Shown here: positions 15,072-25,164 of the stretch, in pieces
Layout: each line of letters starts with the position of its first letter
How positions within the stretch are numbered: position 1 is the first letter of the stretch
NCBI GenBank assembly: GCA_963753485.1
Contig: CAVWCL010000003.1
Location: 744,001 to 808,000, forward strand
Direction: 5' to 3'
DNA length: 64,000 bases
Source of the DNA: CAWDLX01 sp963753485
GTDB lineage: Bacteria; Actinomycetota; Actinomycetes; Mycobacteriales; Micromonosporaceae
Notes under the pieces: model-generated
What the model was told of the DNA's origin: nothing
Seen by the model: only the letters and a program-made list of their open reading frames with translations
Databases searched by the model: none
Made by a program: the position numbers and the translations under genes

Positions 15072-18000
15072 CTACTTGGCGTTGAAGTAGTTCGCCTCGG
15101 GATGGTGCACGACGATGGCGTCGGTGGACTGCTCCGGAACCAGCTGGTACTCCTCACTGAGCACCACGTTGATCCGTTCCGTCTGGAGCAGGGCGGCGAT
15201 GGTGGCCCGGTCCTCCAGGTCGGGGCAGGCCGGGTAGCCGAACGCGTACCGGCAGCCGCGGTAGTCGGTGGCGAGCAGGCCGGCCAGGTCGGGCGGGTCG
15301 TCGGCGGCCAGCGACTGCCCCGAGGGCAGGACCAGCTCGCTGCGGATGCGCCGATGCCAGTGCTCGGCGAGCGCCTCGGTGAGTTGCACCGACAGGCCGT
15401 GCACCTCGAAGTAGTCCCGGTAGGCGTTCGCCGCGCGCAGCTTCGCCGCGTACTCGCTGACCGGGTTGCCCATGGTGACCAGCTGCATGGCGAGCACGTC
15501 CAGGCCGGCCGAGCGGGGGCGGAAGAAGTCGGCGATGCACAGCCGCCGCTCGCTGCGCTGGCGGGGGAAGGTGAACCGGGCCACCTCAGCCGAACCGGCG
15601 GCGTCCAGCACGACCAGCGTGTTCGCCTCCGAGTAGCAGGGGAAGTAGCCGTAGACGACGGCCGCCTCGAGCACCTGGTCGGCGACCAGCCGGTCGAGCC
15701 AGTACCGCAGCCGGGGGTGGCCCTCGGTGGCCACCAGCTCCTCGTAGGTGGGGCCGGTCCCACCGCGCGAGCCACGCAGTCCCCATTGGCCCAGGAACGT
15801 GGCGCGTTCGTCCAGAAGGGACACATAGTCGGCGAGTGGGATCCCGCGGACCACGCGGGTGCCGAAGAACGGGGCCACCGGGACGTCGGTCTCGGCAACG
15901 TCGGAGCGTACCGAGGTGTCGTCCAGCGCGGGCAGGGTACCGCTGACCATTGAGCGCTGACGCAGCCGGCGCTCGCGCCGCTGCGCCAGAGCCTGCTCCC
16001 GCTCGGGATCCACCGGGGGCGCCTCGCCGCGCTTGGTCGCCATCACCCGGTCCATCAGGGCCAGGCCCTCGAACGCGTCGCGGGCGTAGTGCACCTGGCC
16101 GGGGAACAGTGCGCGCAGATCGTCCTCCACATAGGAGCGGGTGAGGGCGGCGCCGCCCAGCAGCACCGGCCAGCGCTCGGCCACGCCCCGGGCCTGCATC
16201 TCCTGCAGGTTCTCCTTCATCACCACGGTCGACTTGACCAGCAGGCCCGACATGCCGATCGCGTCGGCGCTGGTGTCGTCGGCCGCGTCCAGGATGGCGG
16301 AGATCGGCTGCTTGATGCCGATGTTGACCACCTCGTAGCCGTTGTTGGAGAGGATGATGTCGACCAGGTTCTTGCCGATGTCGTGCACATCGCCCTTCAC
16401 CGTGGCGAGCACGATGCGTCCCTTGCCGGCGTCGTCGGTCTTCTCCATGTGCGGTTCGAGGTAGGCGACCGCGGACTTCATGACCTCGGCGGACTGCAGT
16501 ACGAACGGCAGCTGCATGGTGCCGGCGCCGAACAGCTCGCCGACCGTCTTCATGCCGGCCAGCAACGAGTCGTTGATGATCGCCAGCGCGGGCCGGGTGG
16601 CCAGCGCCTCGTCCAGGTCGGCCTCCAGCCCGTTGCGTTCGCCGTCGACGATGCGCCGCTGCAGCCGCTCGTCCAGCGGCAGCCCGGCCAGCTCCTGGGC
16701 CCGGCTGGCCCTTGCCGAGGCCATGTCGACACCTTCGAAGAGCTCGATGAGGCGCGACAGCGGATCGTAGTCGGGGCGGCGGCGGTCGTAGACGAGGTCG
16801 AGCGCGACCTCACGCTGCTCCTCCGGGATCTTGTTCATCGGCAGGATCTTGCTGGCGTGCACAATCGCCGAGGTCAGCCCGGCCTGCACGCACTCGTGCA
16901 GGAAGACCGAGTTGAGCACCTGGCGCGCGGCCGGGTTGAGGCCGAAGGAGACGTTGGAGATGCCGAGGGTGAAGTTGATCCCGGGGTACCGGGCGGCGAT
17001 CTCCCGGATCGCCTCGATGGTCTCGATCGCGTCGCGACGGACCTCCTCCTGCCCGGTGGAGATCGGGAAGGTGAGGCAGTCCACCAGGATGTCCGAGCGG
17101 CGCATCCCCCACCGCGCGGTGAGGTCGTCGATGAGCCGTCCGGCCACCCGCACCTTCCACTCCGCCGTGCGGGCCTGGCCCTCCTCGTCGATGGTGAGCG
17201 CGACCACGGCCGCGCCGTGCTCACGGATGGTCGGCATCACCCGGGCGTAGCGCGATCCGGGCCCGTCGCCGTCCTCGAAGTTGACCGAGTTCACCACGCA
17301 CCGGCCGCCGAGCATCTCCAGCCCGGCCGCGATCACCGCCGGTTCGGTCGAGTCGAGCATGATCGGCAACGTGGAGGCGGTCGCGAACCGTCCGGCGACC
17401 TCCCGCATATCCGCGGCGCCATCGCGGCCGACGTAGTCGACGCACAGGTCCAACAGGTGCGAGCCGTCGCGGGCCTGGTCGCGGGCGATCTCCACACAGC
17501 CGGCGAAGTCACCGGCGAGCATCGCGTCGCGGAACGCGCGCGAGCCGTTGGCATTGGTGCGCTCGCCGACCATCAGCACGCTCGCGTCCTGCGCGAACGG
17601 TACGTGGTGGTAGATGGAGGCCACGCCGGCGTCGATCTCCGGCGTACGGGCGGCCGGGGTGGACCCGCGCACCACCGCCACCACCCGCGCGAGGTGCTCC
17701 GGGGTGCTGCCGCAGCAGCCACCGACGAGCCGGGCGCCGTACTCGGTGACGAAGCGGTCCAACGCCGAGGCCAGCTCGTCGGGCTGCAGCGGGTAGCGCG
17801 CGCCGGACGCGGTCAGCTCGGGCAGGCCGGCGTTGGGCATGACTGAGAGCGGGACCCGGGCGTGCTGCGACAGGTAGCGCAGGTGCTCGGACATCTCGGC
17901 CGGCCCGGTGGCGCAGTTGAGCCCGATCAGGTCGACACCGAGCGGCTCCAGCGCGGTCAGCGCCGCCCCGATCTCCGACCCGAGCAGCATGGTGCCGGTG

Positions 18001-18593
18001 GTCTCCACGGTGACCTGGCAGATCAGGGCCACCGGCCGGCCGCTGTCGGCGATCGCCCGCCGGGCCCCGATGACCGCCGCCTTGCACTGCAACAGGTCCT
18101 GGCACGTTTCGACGATGAGCGCGTCCACTCCGCCGGCGATGAGGCCGGCCGCGTTGCGCTGGTACCCGTCGCGCAGCGCGGCGAAGCTGGTATGGCCCAG
18201 GGTCGGCAGCTTGGTGCCCGGACCCATCGAACCCAGGACGTAGCGGGGGCGCTGCGGGGTGCTCCAGTGATCCGCGGCCGCCCGGGCCAACCGGGCACCG
18301 GCCTCGGAGAGTTCGCCGATGCGGTCGGCGATGCCGTACTCACCGAGGGCCGCGAGGTTGGCGCCGAACGTGTTGGTCTCGATGCAGTCCGAACCGGCCG
18401 CCAGGTACGCGTCGTGGATGCCGCGCACGACGTGCGGCAGGGTGAGACTGAGGATCTCGCTGCACCCTTCGTGGCCCTGGTAATCGTCGAGTGTCGGCTC
18501 GGCCGCGTGCAACATCGTGCCCATCGCCCCGTCGGCGATGAGAACGCGGTCGGTGAGCGAGTCGATGAACGATGCAGTGTTCGGTGCGGCCAC
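15072..18593 (-). CDS. metH: Cobalamin-dependent methionine synthase
   Basis: 1173 residues, four modules in order. The homocysteine-binding barrel (about 10-305) has zinc ligands in GGCCGS (291-296). The pterin-binding domain (about 325-600) contains GERTNANGS. The cobalamin cap and Rossmann domains (about 640-870) have DVHDIGKN (735-742), where the histidine coordinates cobalt. The C-terminal AdoMet activation domain (about 900-1173) includes YGYFPCYSEANT-type motifs. It transfers the methyl group of 5-methyltetrahydrofolate to homocysteine. The GTG start is 88 bp from the divergent PAC2 gene, too short for a normal cobalamin riboswitch, and none is seen. Confidence 0.98.
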   Translation of the reverse strand: MAAPNTASFIDSLTDRVLIADGAMGTMLHAAEPTLDDYQGHEGCSEILSLTLPHVVRGIHDAYLAAGSDCIETNTFGANLAALGEYGIADRIGELSEAGARLARAAADHWSTPQRPRYVLGSMGPGTKLPTLGHTSFAALRDGYQRNAAGLIAGGVDALIVETCQDLLQCKAAVIGARRAIADSGRPVALICQVTVETTGTMLLGSEIGAALTALEPLGVDLIGLNCATGPAEMSEHLRYLSQHARVPLSVMPNAGLPELTASGARYPLQPDELASALDRFVTEYGARLVGGCCGSTPEHLARVVAVVRGSTPAARTPEIDAGVASIYHHVPFAQDASVLMVGERTNANGSRAFRDAMLAGDFAGCVEIARDQARDGSHLLDLCVDYVGRDGAADMREVAGRFATASTLPIMLDSTEPAVIAAGLEMLGGRCVVNSVNFEDGDGPGSRYARVMPTIREHGAAVVALTIDEEGQARTAEWKVRVAGRLIDDLTARWGMRRSDILVDCLTFPISTGQEEVRRDAIETIEAIREIAARYPGINFTLGISNVSFGLNPAARQVLNSVFLHECVQAGLTSAIVHASKILPMNKIPEEQREVALDLVYDRRRPDYDPLSRLIELFEGVDMASARASRAQELAGLPLDERLQRRIVDGERNGLEADLDEALATRPALAIINDSLLAGMKTVGELFGAGTMQLPFVLQSAEVMKSAVAYLEPHMEKTDDAGKGRIVLATVKGDVHDIGKNLVDIILSNNGYEVVNIGIKQPISAILDAADDTSADAIGMSGLLVKSTVVMKENLQEMQARGVAERWPVLLGGAALTRSYVEDDLRALFPGQVHYARDAFEGLALMDRVMATKRGEAPPVDPEREQALAQRRERRLRQRSMVSGTLPALDDTSVRSDVAETDVPVAPFFGTRVVRGIPLADYVSLLDERATFLGQWGLRGSRGGTGPTYEELVATEGHPRLRYWLDRLVADQVLEAAVVYGYFPCYSEANTLVVLDAAGSAEVARFTFPRQRSERRLCIADFFRPRSAGLDVLAMQLVTMGNPVSEYAAKLRAANAYRDYFEVHGLSVQLTEALAEHWHRRIRSELVLPSGQSLAADDPPDLAGLLATDYRGCRYAFGYPACPDLEDRATIAALLQTERINVVLSEEYQLVPEQSTDAIVVHHPEANYFNAK

Positions 18594-18681
18594 GCCCTAG
18601 AGGGTAGCCCGGCCCGCCTGGAGCCGCGGGCCCATGCGGCGCTCCCGGGCGCGGAGGACGCCCGGGCACTAGGCTGCTGGT

Positions 18682-19539
18682 GTGAGCGAGTTCGACGGGT
18701 TGCCGACACTGCGGGCCCCGGTCGCCGTCGCCGCGTTCGAGGGCTGGAACGACGCCGCCGATGCTTCCACCGCGGCCGTCGACCACCTCGGCGCGGTGTG
18801 GTCGGCGAAGACCGTGGCCGAGATGGATCCGGAGGACTTCTACGACTTCCAGGTCAACCGGCCGACGGTGAGCCTGGGTGAGGACGAGTCCCGCCGCATC
18901 GAGTGGCCGACGACCCGGTTCGCGGTCGCCCACCCGGCCGGCGCCGACGCCGACGTGGTACTGATCCGCGGGATCGAACCGAGCACCCGCTGGCGGTCCT
19001 TCTGCCAGGAGGTGCTCGAGGTGTGTCGGAGCCTCGAGGTGAACCGGGTGGTGCTGCTCGGTGCGCTCCTGGCCGACGTGCCGTACTCGCGCCAGCTGCC
19101 GATCAGCGGCACCGCCTCGGACCGCGCCGACATCGAGCGGCTGAGCCTCACCCCGACCCGGTACGAGGGACCGACCGGCATCGTCGGGGTGCTGCACGAC
19201 GCATGCCAGCGGGCCGAACTGGAAGCCGTGTCGTTCTGGGTGCACGTACCGCACTACGCGAACAACCCACCGTGCCCCAAAGCCACCCTTGCTCTGCTGC
19301 ACCGGCTCGAGGAGGTCCTGGACATCCCGGTGCCGATGGCCGACCTGGCCCAGGAGTCGGCCCAGTGGGAGGAGCGCCTGCGCACCGCGGCCGACCAGGA
19401 CGCCGAACTCGCCGAGTACGTCCGGGAGCTGGAGGAGCGCGCCGGCGAGGACCTGGTCCCGCTCTCCGGCGACGAGATCGCCCAACAGTTCGAGCGCTAT
19501 CTGCGTCGTCGGCGCGGCCGGGGTACCGCCAGCACCTGA
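18682..19539 (+). CDS. PAC2-family protein (proteasome-assembly-chaperone-like fold)
   Basis: 285 residues from a GTG start (MSEFDGLPTL). It has the PAC2 landmarks AFEGWNDAADASTAAVDHL near the N-terminus, VLLGALLADVPYSR in the middle and FWVHVPHYANNPPCPKA toward the end. Eukaryotic relatives chaperone proteasome assembly. The bacterial members are found in actinobacteria with proteasomes but have no proven role that I know of. A C-terminal acidic coiled region (AELAEYVRELEERAGEDL) follows. It is divergent from metH, the same pairing I recall from mycobacteria, and convergent with an aminotransferase gene only 8 bp away. Confidence 0.93.
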   Translation: MSEFDGLPTLRAPVAVAAFEGWNDAADASTAAVDHLGAVWSAKTVAEMDPEDFYDFQVNRPTVSLGEDESRRIEWPTTRFAVAHPAGADADVVLIRGIEPSTRWRSFCQEVLEVCRSLEVNRVVLLGALLADVPYSRQLPISGTASDRADIERLSLTPTRYEGPTGIVGVLHDACQRAELEAVSFWVHVPHYANNPPCPKATLALLHRLEEVLDIPVPMADLAQESAQWEERLRTAADQDAELAEYVRELEERAGEDLVPLSGDEIAQQFERYLRRRRGRGTAST

Positions 19540-19547
19540 GTCGCCAC

Positions 19548-20759
19548 TCAGCCTTGGTAGGTCGCGAGGAACGTCGCGATGCGCCCGATCGCCTCCTCGA
19601 GATCGGCCACCGCCGGCAGCGTGACGACCCGGAAGTGATCTGGCCGCGGCCAGTTGAAGCCGGTCCCCTGGACCACGAGCAGCTGCTGGGCGCGGAGCAG
19701 GTCGAGCACGAACCGCTCGTCGTCGGTGATGGGGTAGACCTGCGGATCGAGCCGGGGGAACGCGTACAGGGCGCCCTGCGGCTTGACGCAGGAGACGCCG
19801 GGGATCTCGTTGAGCAGCCGCCACGCGGCGTCGCGCTGGTCGGCCAGGCGGCCCCCGGGCAGCACCAGGTCGTTGACGCTCTGGTAGCCGTCGAGCGCGG
19901 TCGCCACCGCGTGCTGGGTCGGCACGTTGGGGCACAGCCGCATGTTGGCCAGCACATCGAGGCCCTCGATGTAGCTCGAGGCGTGCTGCTTGGCCCCGGA
20001 GACCAGCATCCAACCGGTGCGGAAGCCGGCCACCCGGTAGGCCTTGGAGAGCCCGTTGAAGGTGAGGCAGACCAGGTCCGGAGCCAGCGAGGCGGTGGCG
20101 ACATGGGTGACGCCGTCATAGAGGATCTTGTCGTAGATCTCGTCGGAGAAGAGCACGAGCCCATGCCGGCGGGCCAGCTCGACGATCCCCTGAAGGGTCG
20201 GCCCCGGATACACCGCGCCGGTCGGGTTGTTCGGGTTGATGACCACGATGCCCCGCGTGCGCGGCGTGATTTTGGCGGCCAGGTCGTCCAGATCGGGCTG
20301 CCAGCCGGCGCTCTCATCGCACAGGTAGTGCACCGCCCGGCCCCCGCAGAGGCTGACCGCGGCTGTCCACAACGGATAGTCCGGCGCCGGCACGAGCACC
20401 TCGTCGCCGTTGTTCAGCAGAGCCTGCAGCGCGAGCACGATGAGCTCGGAGGCGCCATTGCCCAGCCAGATGTCGTCCACGTCGATCTCGGCGACGCCAC
20501 GACGCTGGTAGTAGCGCACCACCGCCTGCCGGGCACTGAGCAGGCCTTTGGAGTCGCCGTATCCGTGCGCAGCCGGCAGGTTCTCGATCACGTCTCGCAG
20601 GAGCTCGGCCGGCGCCTCGAAGCCGAACGGCGCCGGGTTGCCAATGTTGAGCTTCAGCACCCGATGTCCCTGCGCCTCCAGCCGCCTCGCCTCGGCCAGC
20701 ACCGGCCCGCGGATGTCGTAGCAGACGTTGGCCAGCTTGGTCGACTGGACGAGTTCCAT
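19548..20759 (-). CDS. PLP-dependent aminotransferase (class I, alanine aminotransferase-like)
   Basis: 403 residues from ATG 20759; AGGG seven bases upstream favours this over the TTG at 20765. It is a fold-type I enzyme: substrate-binding LNIGNPAPFGF near the N-terminus, NPNNPTGAVYPG, the cofactor aspartate/tyrosine in FSDEIYDKILYDG, and the Schiff-base lysine in LSKAYRVAGFRTGWM. The sequence most resembles the AlaA/AlaT-type alanine-pyruvate aminotransferases. It is convergent with PAC2 and divergent from the GntR regulator, with an operator-like palindrome (20813-20827) in the shared promoter, so that regulator could control it. Confidence 0.93.
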   Translation of the reverse strand: MELVQSTKLANVCYDIRGPVLAEARRLEAQGHRVLKLNIGNPAPFGFEAPAELLRDVIENLPAAHGYGDSKGLLSARQAVVRYYQRRGVAEIDVDDIWLGNGASELIVLALQALLNNGDEVLVPAPDYPLWTAAVSLCGGRAVHYLCDESAGWQPDLDDLAAKITPRTRGIVVINPNNPTGAVYPGPTLQGIVELARRHGLVLFSDEIYDKILYDGVTHVATASLAPDLVCLTFNGLSKAYRVAGFRTGWMLVSGAKQHASSYIEGLDVLANMRLCPNVPTQHAVATALDGYQSVNDLVLPGGRLADQRDAAWRLLNEIPGVSCVKPQGALYAFPRLDPQVYPITDDERFVLDLLRAQQLLVVQGTGFNWPRPDHFRVVTLPAVADLEEAIGRIATFLATYQG

Positions 20760-20812
20760 GCTCAAACCCTAGGGGCTGTCGATGCGGGGTTGAGGGGAGT
20801 GGCGAGCGTGTG

Positions 20813-20851
20813 CGGTGTGTCACACCGTGTATGGCATCCTAGGAAGCTAGG
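20813..20851. promoter_or_regulatory. Putative GntR operator in the divergent aminotransferase/gntR promoter
   Basis: A perfect 15-bp palindrome CGGTGTGTCACACCG (20813-20827) contains the GT...AC core typical of GntR sites. A second dyad, CCTAG-GAAG-CTAGG, lies at 20838-20851, 37 bp upstream of the gntR start. Both sit between the divergent starts at 20759 and 20888. Autoregulation and control of the aminotransferase are inferred. Confidence 0.5.
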
Positions 20852-20887
20852 TTGAATCCTCACCGCGTGGAACCTACCGGAGGCGAC

Positions 20888-21682
20888 ATGATCAACCCTG
20901 GTACGGCTGAGCACCCGCATCGGCAGATCGCGACCTCACTACGGGACCGGATCCGGGCGGGCGACTGGGCCCCGGGCGAGCGGATCCCGTCGATCCCGGC
21001 CCTCGCCGAGGCGTACGGGGTGGCGAAACAGACCGTGCAGCGCTGCGTCGACCAGCTCCGGGTCGAGGGCATCCTGATCACCCGACCGGGCTCGGGCACG
21101 TACGTGCGCGGCACCCGACGCCGGCTCAACCGCCTGGCCCGGGCCCGGTACGGGGCCCGCCGCGGCTACCACGTCGACCTGGCCGCACGCTACCGCCAGC
21201 AGCTGCTCGGCGCCGGGCCGGCACCGGCTCCGGCGGAGATCGCCGACGCGTTCGGGGTGCCGGCCGGGACCGCGCTGATCCGCCGCCACCACCTGGTGCG
21301 CACCGATGACGACCAGCCGGTCGAAGTGGGCGCGTCCTGGCTGCTGCCGGTGGACGCCGACGGCACCTCCCTGGTGACCGCGGCCGCCTTCGGTCGGCCG
21401 CTCTACCAGGAGGTCGAGGCCGAGACCGGGCGTCAGTACGTCAGCGCGACCGACCATGTCGGGGCCCGCCTGCCCACGCGCGAGGAGGCCGAGCTGTTGC
21501 AGATCCGGCCGGACACCCCGGTGCTGACCCTGGTGCACGTTGCCTACGACGCCCGGCACCGGCCGATCGAGGTTGCCCAGGCGACCTGGCCCGGGCCGGT
21601 CACCGTGCTCACCGACACCTACCCGGTCCCGCCCCCCGGCGATGGTCCTCCCCCGGGCGATGATCCCTTCCCGCCGATCTAG
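20888..21682 (+). CDS. GntR/HutC-family transcriptional regulator
   Basis: 264 residues. ATG at 20888 follows GGAGGCGAC, a strong ribosome site; an upstream in-frame ATG is weaker. The N-terminal winged helix (about 10-75) has RDRIRAGDWAPGERIPSIPALAEAYGVAKQTVQR and SGTYVRG, the classic GntR fingerprint. The C-terminal UTRA-type sensor domain (about 90-245) contains RRHHLVRTDDDQPVEV and ends in a proline-rich tail. HutC-group members bind small molecules such as sugars or amino acids; the ligand is unknown. The palindrome in its promoter suggests autoregulation. Confidence 0.92.
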   Translation: MINPGTAEHPHRQIATSLRDRIRAGDWAPGERIPSIPALAEAYGVAKQTVQRCVDQLRVEGILITRPGSGTYVRGTRRRLNRLARARYGARRGYHVDLAARYRQQLLGAGPAPAPAEIADAFGVPAGTALIRRHHLVRTDDDQPVEVGASWLLPVDADGTSLVTAAAFGRPLYQEVEAETGRQYVSATDHVGARLPTREEAELLQIRPDTPVLTLVHVAYDARHRPIEVAQATWPGPVTVLTDTYPVPPPGDGPPPGDDPFPPI

Positions 21683-21724
21683 GGCATACGCCGGCCATAG
21701 GAGATCGTTTCGTGGGCGTATGCC

Positions 21725-24700
21725 CTACATCGGCGAGGAAGGGGCACCGGCGAGCAGAGCGCGCACGGCGTCGGCCTCGGCCGACCCCATCGCGGTGAAC
21801 ATGTCCAACGCCGCCTGCCAGTACCCGGTCGCCTGGGCCACCCGACCGGAGACGGAGTGCGCCCGGCCCAGCACCACCAGGGTGCGGGCCTCACCCGGCC
21901 GGTGTCCGGTCGCGCGGTGCACGACCAGCGCCTCGTCGGCGTGCTCGCGGGCTGCGGCCACGTCGCCCGCGGCCACCAGCACCGCCGCCAGCGCGGTCAG
22001 GGCCTGACCGTAGAGCAACAGATAACCCAGCCGCTGAGCCACCTCGAGCCCCCGGCGCACCTGCGCGGCCGCCTCGTCCACGCGACCCAGGGCCAGCAAC
22101 GCCCGGCCGGCGCCGATGAGGCACTCGGACTCGGCGAACTTGTTGGAGACCGAGCGGGCCACCTCGACCCCGCGCACGAACTCCCGCAGCGCCCGCTCCG
22201 GGTCGCCCGAGTTCAGGGCGAGCACGCCGAGCACGGTGATGCCGGTCGACTCGTTGGTCCGGTCCTCGGTCTGCCGCGCGAGATCCAGCCCGACCATGAG
22301 GTCCTCGGCCGCCGCGGCCAGGTCGCCGGTCTCGATCTGCACCATGGCCCGGGAGATCATTGCCAGGCCGCCGCCGTACCGGTCGCCGATGCGCTCGTGC
22401 AGCGCCAGCGCCTCGTTCGCGTACGCCATCGCCTCCGCGTGGTCGCCGGTGGCGTGCGCGCCCAGGGCCAGATTGGTCAACATGATCGCGGCCCCGCCGT
22501 GCGCCCCCACCTCCCGGTAGAGAGCCAGCGACTCGTGGAAGTCGGCGACCGCGAGCGCGAAGTCGCCCAGGCGCAGTCGCAGCGCACCCAGATTGCCCTG
22601 CACCACCGCGATGCCGGCCCGGCGGCCGATGCGGCGGTTGAGCTCCAACGCCTCGGTGAACTGGTGGATCGCGGTGGTGTTGTCGGAGAGTTCCACCTGC
22701 ACGATGGCGAGACTGCCCAGCGCGGTCGCTTCGCCCTCGAGCCAGCCGGCCGCCCGGCTGGCGGCGAGCGCGCGCTCCAGGTAGGTCACCGCCGCCCGGT
22801 AGTCGGCCTGCGTCCGGTACGCCAGTCCCATGTTCACCGCGAGGGCCGCGATCAACCGCGGGTCCCCGAGGCGCTCCGCCGCGGCCAGCCCAACGCGGGC
22901 CGTGGTGAACCAGTCACCCATGTGGCGGCGTACCCAGAAGAACCCGCGCAGGGCGTCGGCGAGGGCGCACGCGTCCGCATCCGGGCCCGCGTCGGCGGCC
23001 CAGCGCACCGCCGCGACCAGGCCGGCCAGGTTCGCCTCCAGCCAGTCCACCGCGGCCGCCTCGTCGACATGCTCGACCGCCACCACGTCCGAGCGGACCG
23101 GCACCTCCAGCCGGACGAACTGCGGATAGAGCAGGCGCGCCGCGGTGTCCACACTGGCCAGGAAGTGCCCGAGCAGGCGGCTCATCGCCGCCGCCCGCTG
23201 CGCGGGCGGCTCCTCATCGTCAGCCCGTTCCCGGGCGAAGAGCCGCACCAGGTCGTGCAGCGCGAAGCGGTCGCCGGCCGACGGCGTCACCAGGTGGGCG
23301 GCGGCCAGCCGGGCCAGGCCGCGCTGCGCCTGGGTCGCCGGCTCGCCGGCGAGCGCACCAGCCATCGCCACGGTCACGTCGGGGCCCGGCACCAGGCCGA
23401 TCCGACGCAACAGCCGTCGGGTGGCGGGATCGAGGGCCGCATAGGACTGATGCAGCACCGCCCGGACCGACGCCTGCGGGTCGCCCTCGATCTCCAGCAC
23501 ATCCAGGGCGCCGGCCGCCCGTAGCTGGGCGAGCTGGTCGGCGAGCGAACGGTCGGGTTCGTCGCACAACCTCGCCGCCACCACGCGCAGGGCCAGCGGC
23601 AGATACCCGCAGGCGCGGGCCAGCTCGGCCGCGGCCGCCGGCTCGGCGGCCACCCGGTCCGGCCCGATGATGCGGCCGAGCAGCGTCAACGCTTCGGCCG
23701 GGGTGAGCACGCCGAGCGTGATCCGGTGCGCCCCCTCGCGGGCGATGAGCCCGGTGAGCCGGTCCCGGCTGGTGATCACGGTGAGGCTGGTCGGATGGCC
23801 GGGCAGCAGCGGGCGGACCTGATCGACGTGGTTGGCGTTGTCGAGCAGCACCAACACCCGACGGCCGGCGAGCCGGGTCCGGTACAGGCTCGCCGCCGCC
23901 TCCAGGTCGACCGGAACCTGCTCGGGCGGGATCCCGAGCGCCTCCAGGAACCGGCCCAACACGTCGACCGGCTGGGCCGCCGGCACACTCGAGTAGCCGT
24001 GCAGGTTCGCGTAGAGCTGGCCGTCGGGGAACTGCTCGCGGGCCCGGTGGGCCCAGGTGACCGCGGTGGCCGTCTTGCCGATGCCGCCGGCCCCGTCGAC
24101 GGTGCTGATCAGGACCGTCGACGGCTCCTCCGCCCCGGCCCGGCCGGGACCGTCGGCGAGCACCCGATCGAGCTCGGCCAGCTCCTCGTCCCGCCCGACG
24201 AAGGCGGTGGCGGCCGCCGGCAGCTGAGCCGGCACCGGCATCCCGGCCGGCGGCGTTGCGGTCGCGGTGGACCCGGCCGGCGGGCCGGCATCGATGCGGC
24301 CGGCGGCGATCGGGGGCCCGGCCGCGCCCCGGCCGGGCTCCAGGCCCGGGTCGGCGGTGAGGATGGCGTGCTCCAGGGCCTGCAGGTCCGGACCCGGATC
24401 GATGCCGTGTTCCTCGGCGAGCGCTTCCCGAAAGGCCCGGAACGACTCCAGCGCGTCGACCTGGCGCCCGGCCCGGTACAGCGCCAGCATCTGCTGCCCC
24501 CGAAGGCGTTCGCGCAGCGGGTGGGCCTGCAGCAACGGACCGAGGGCGGCCAGCACGTCGTGGTGGCGCCCCAGGCTGAGCCGGGTCGCGAGCAGCTCCT
24601 CGGTCGCGACCAGCCGCTGGTCCTCCAGCCCGGCCCGGGCCGACTCCACATAGGCCCCGGAGGCGTCGGCCAGGGCCGGCCCGCGCCACAGGGCCAGGCC

Positions 24701-25084
24701 CCGGTCGAGGCGGCGCTCGGCGGCGACGAAGTCGCGGGCGTCGCTCGCCTGCCGGGCCCGGGTGACCTGCTCCACGAACTCGGTCAGGTCGAGCTGATCC
24801 CGGCCGAGGTCGATCCGGTAGCCGGGGCCGCCGCCGTGCAGCACGTCCTCGCCCCCGAGGCGGCGCAGCTCGGTGCGGATGGCGTGCACCGACGTCTGGA
24901 TCTGCTGGCGGGCCGAGGACGGCTCGGCGCCACCCCACAGCGCTTCAATGATCGCGTCGGCCGAGACCCACTGCCCCGGGCGCAGCAACAGGTAGCAGAG
25001 CAGTCCACGCCGCTGGGACCGGCCGACCGAGGCCGAGCGCCCGGAGTTGGCGATGGTGAGGGGGCCCAGCATCGCGAATCGCAC
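21725..25084 (-). CDS. AfsR/SARP-type regulator: winged helix, BTAD, NB-ARC and TPR domains
   Basis: About 1119 residues from GTG 25082-25084, preceded by GGGGGGAGGGGG; 49 further upstream codons are unlikely. The OmpR-like DNA-binding domain (about 1-95) opens VRFAMLGPLTI. A bacterial transcriptional activation domain (about 100-245) follows, then a proline/alanine linker. The NB-ARC STAND ATPase has Walker A GAGGIGKT (about 331-338) and LVLLDNANHVDQVRPLLPG. A TPR-rich C-terminal half ends the protein. It would be an ATP-dependent transcription activator that oligomerises on a signal. The SARP type often controls secondary metabolism; the targets here are unknown. No adjacent biosynthetic genes are present except mshC upstream on the same strand. 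Confidence 0.93.
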   Translation of the reverse strand: MRFAMLGPLTIANSGRSASVGRSQRRGLLCYLLLRPGQWVSADAIIEALWGGAEPSSARQQIQTSVHAIRTELRRLGGEDVLHGGGPGYRIDLGRDQLDLTEFVEQVTRARQASDARDFVAAERRLDRGLALWRGPALADASGAYVESARAGLEDQRLVATEELLATRLSLGRHHDVLAALGPLLQAHPLRERLRGQQMLALYRAGRQVDALESFRAFREALAEEHGIDPGPDLQALEHAILTADPGLEPGRGAAGPPIAAGRIDAGPPAGSTATATPPAGMPVPAQLPAAATAFVGRDEELAELDRVLADGPGRAGAEEPSTVLISTVDGAGGIGKTATAVTWAHRAREQFPDGQLYANLHGYSSVPAAQPVDVLGRFLEALGIPPEQVPVDLEAAASLYRTRLAGRRVLVLLDNANHVDQVRPLLPGHPTSLTVITSRDRLTGLIAREGAHRITLGVLTPAEALTLLGRIIGPDRVAAEPAAAAELARACGYLPLALRVVAARLCDEPDRSLADQLAQLRAAGALDVLEIEGDPQASVRAVLHQSYAALDPATRRLLRRIGLVPGPDVTVAMAGALAGEPATQAQRGLARLAAAHLVTPSAGDRFALHDLVRLFARERADDEEPPAQRAAAMSRLLGHFLASVDTAARLLYPQFVRLEVPVRSDVVAVEHVDEAAAVDWLEANLAGLVAAVRWAADAGPDADACALADALRGFFWVRRHMGDWFTTARVGLAAAERLGDPRLIAALAVNMGLAYRTQADYRAAVTYLERALAASRAAGWLEGEATALGSLAIVQVELSDNTTAIHQFTEALELNRRIGRRAGIAVVQGNLGALRLRLGDFALAVADFHESLALYREVGAHGGAAIMLTNLALGAHATGDHAEAMAYANEALALHERIGDRYGGGLAMISRAMVQIETGDLAAAAEDLMVGLDLARQTEDRTNESTGITVLGVLALNSGDPERALREFVRGVEVARSVSNKFAESECLIGAGRALLALGRVDEAAAQVRRGLEVAQRLGYLLLYGQALTALAAVLVAAGDVAAAREHADEALVVHRATGHRPGEARTLVVLGRAHSVSGRVAQATGYWQAALDMFTAMGSAEADAVRALLAGAPSSPM

Positions 25085-25164
25085 GACCCCCTCCCCCCGG
25101 GTGACCGCGTGTAGCGGATGTATCAGTGCGGCGTTGGATCCTCGACTGCAGACGGGGGCTGGCG

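Noticed and set aside
16089..17846. 585-residue plus-strand frame over metH
   Set aside because: It is a shadow of metH with no family features.
18594..18681. Cobalamin riboswitch upstream of metH
   Set aside because: The gap is only 88 bp and no B12-box-like sequence was seen.
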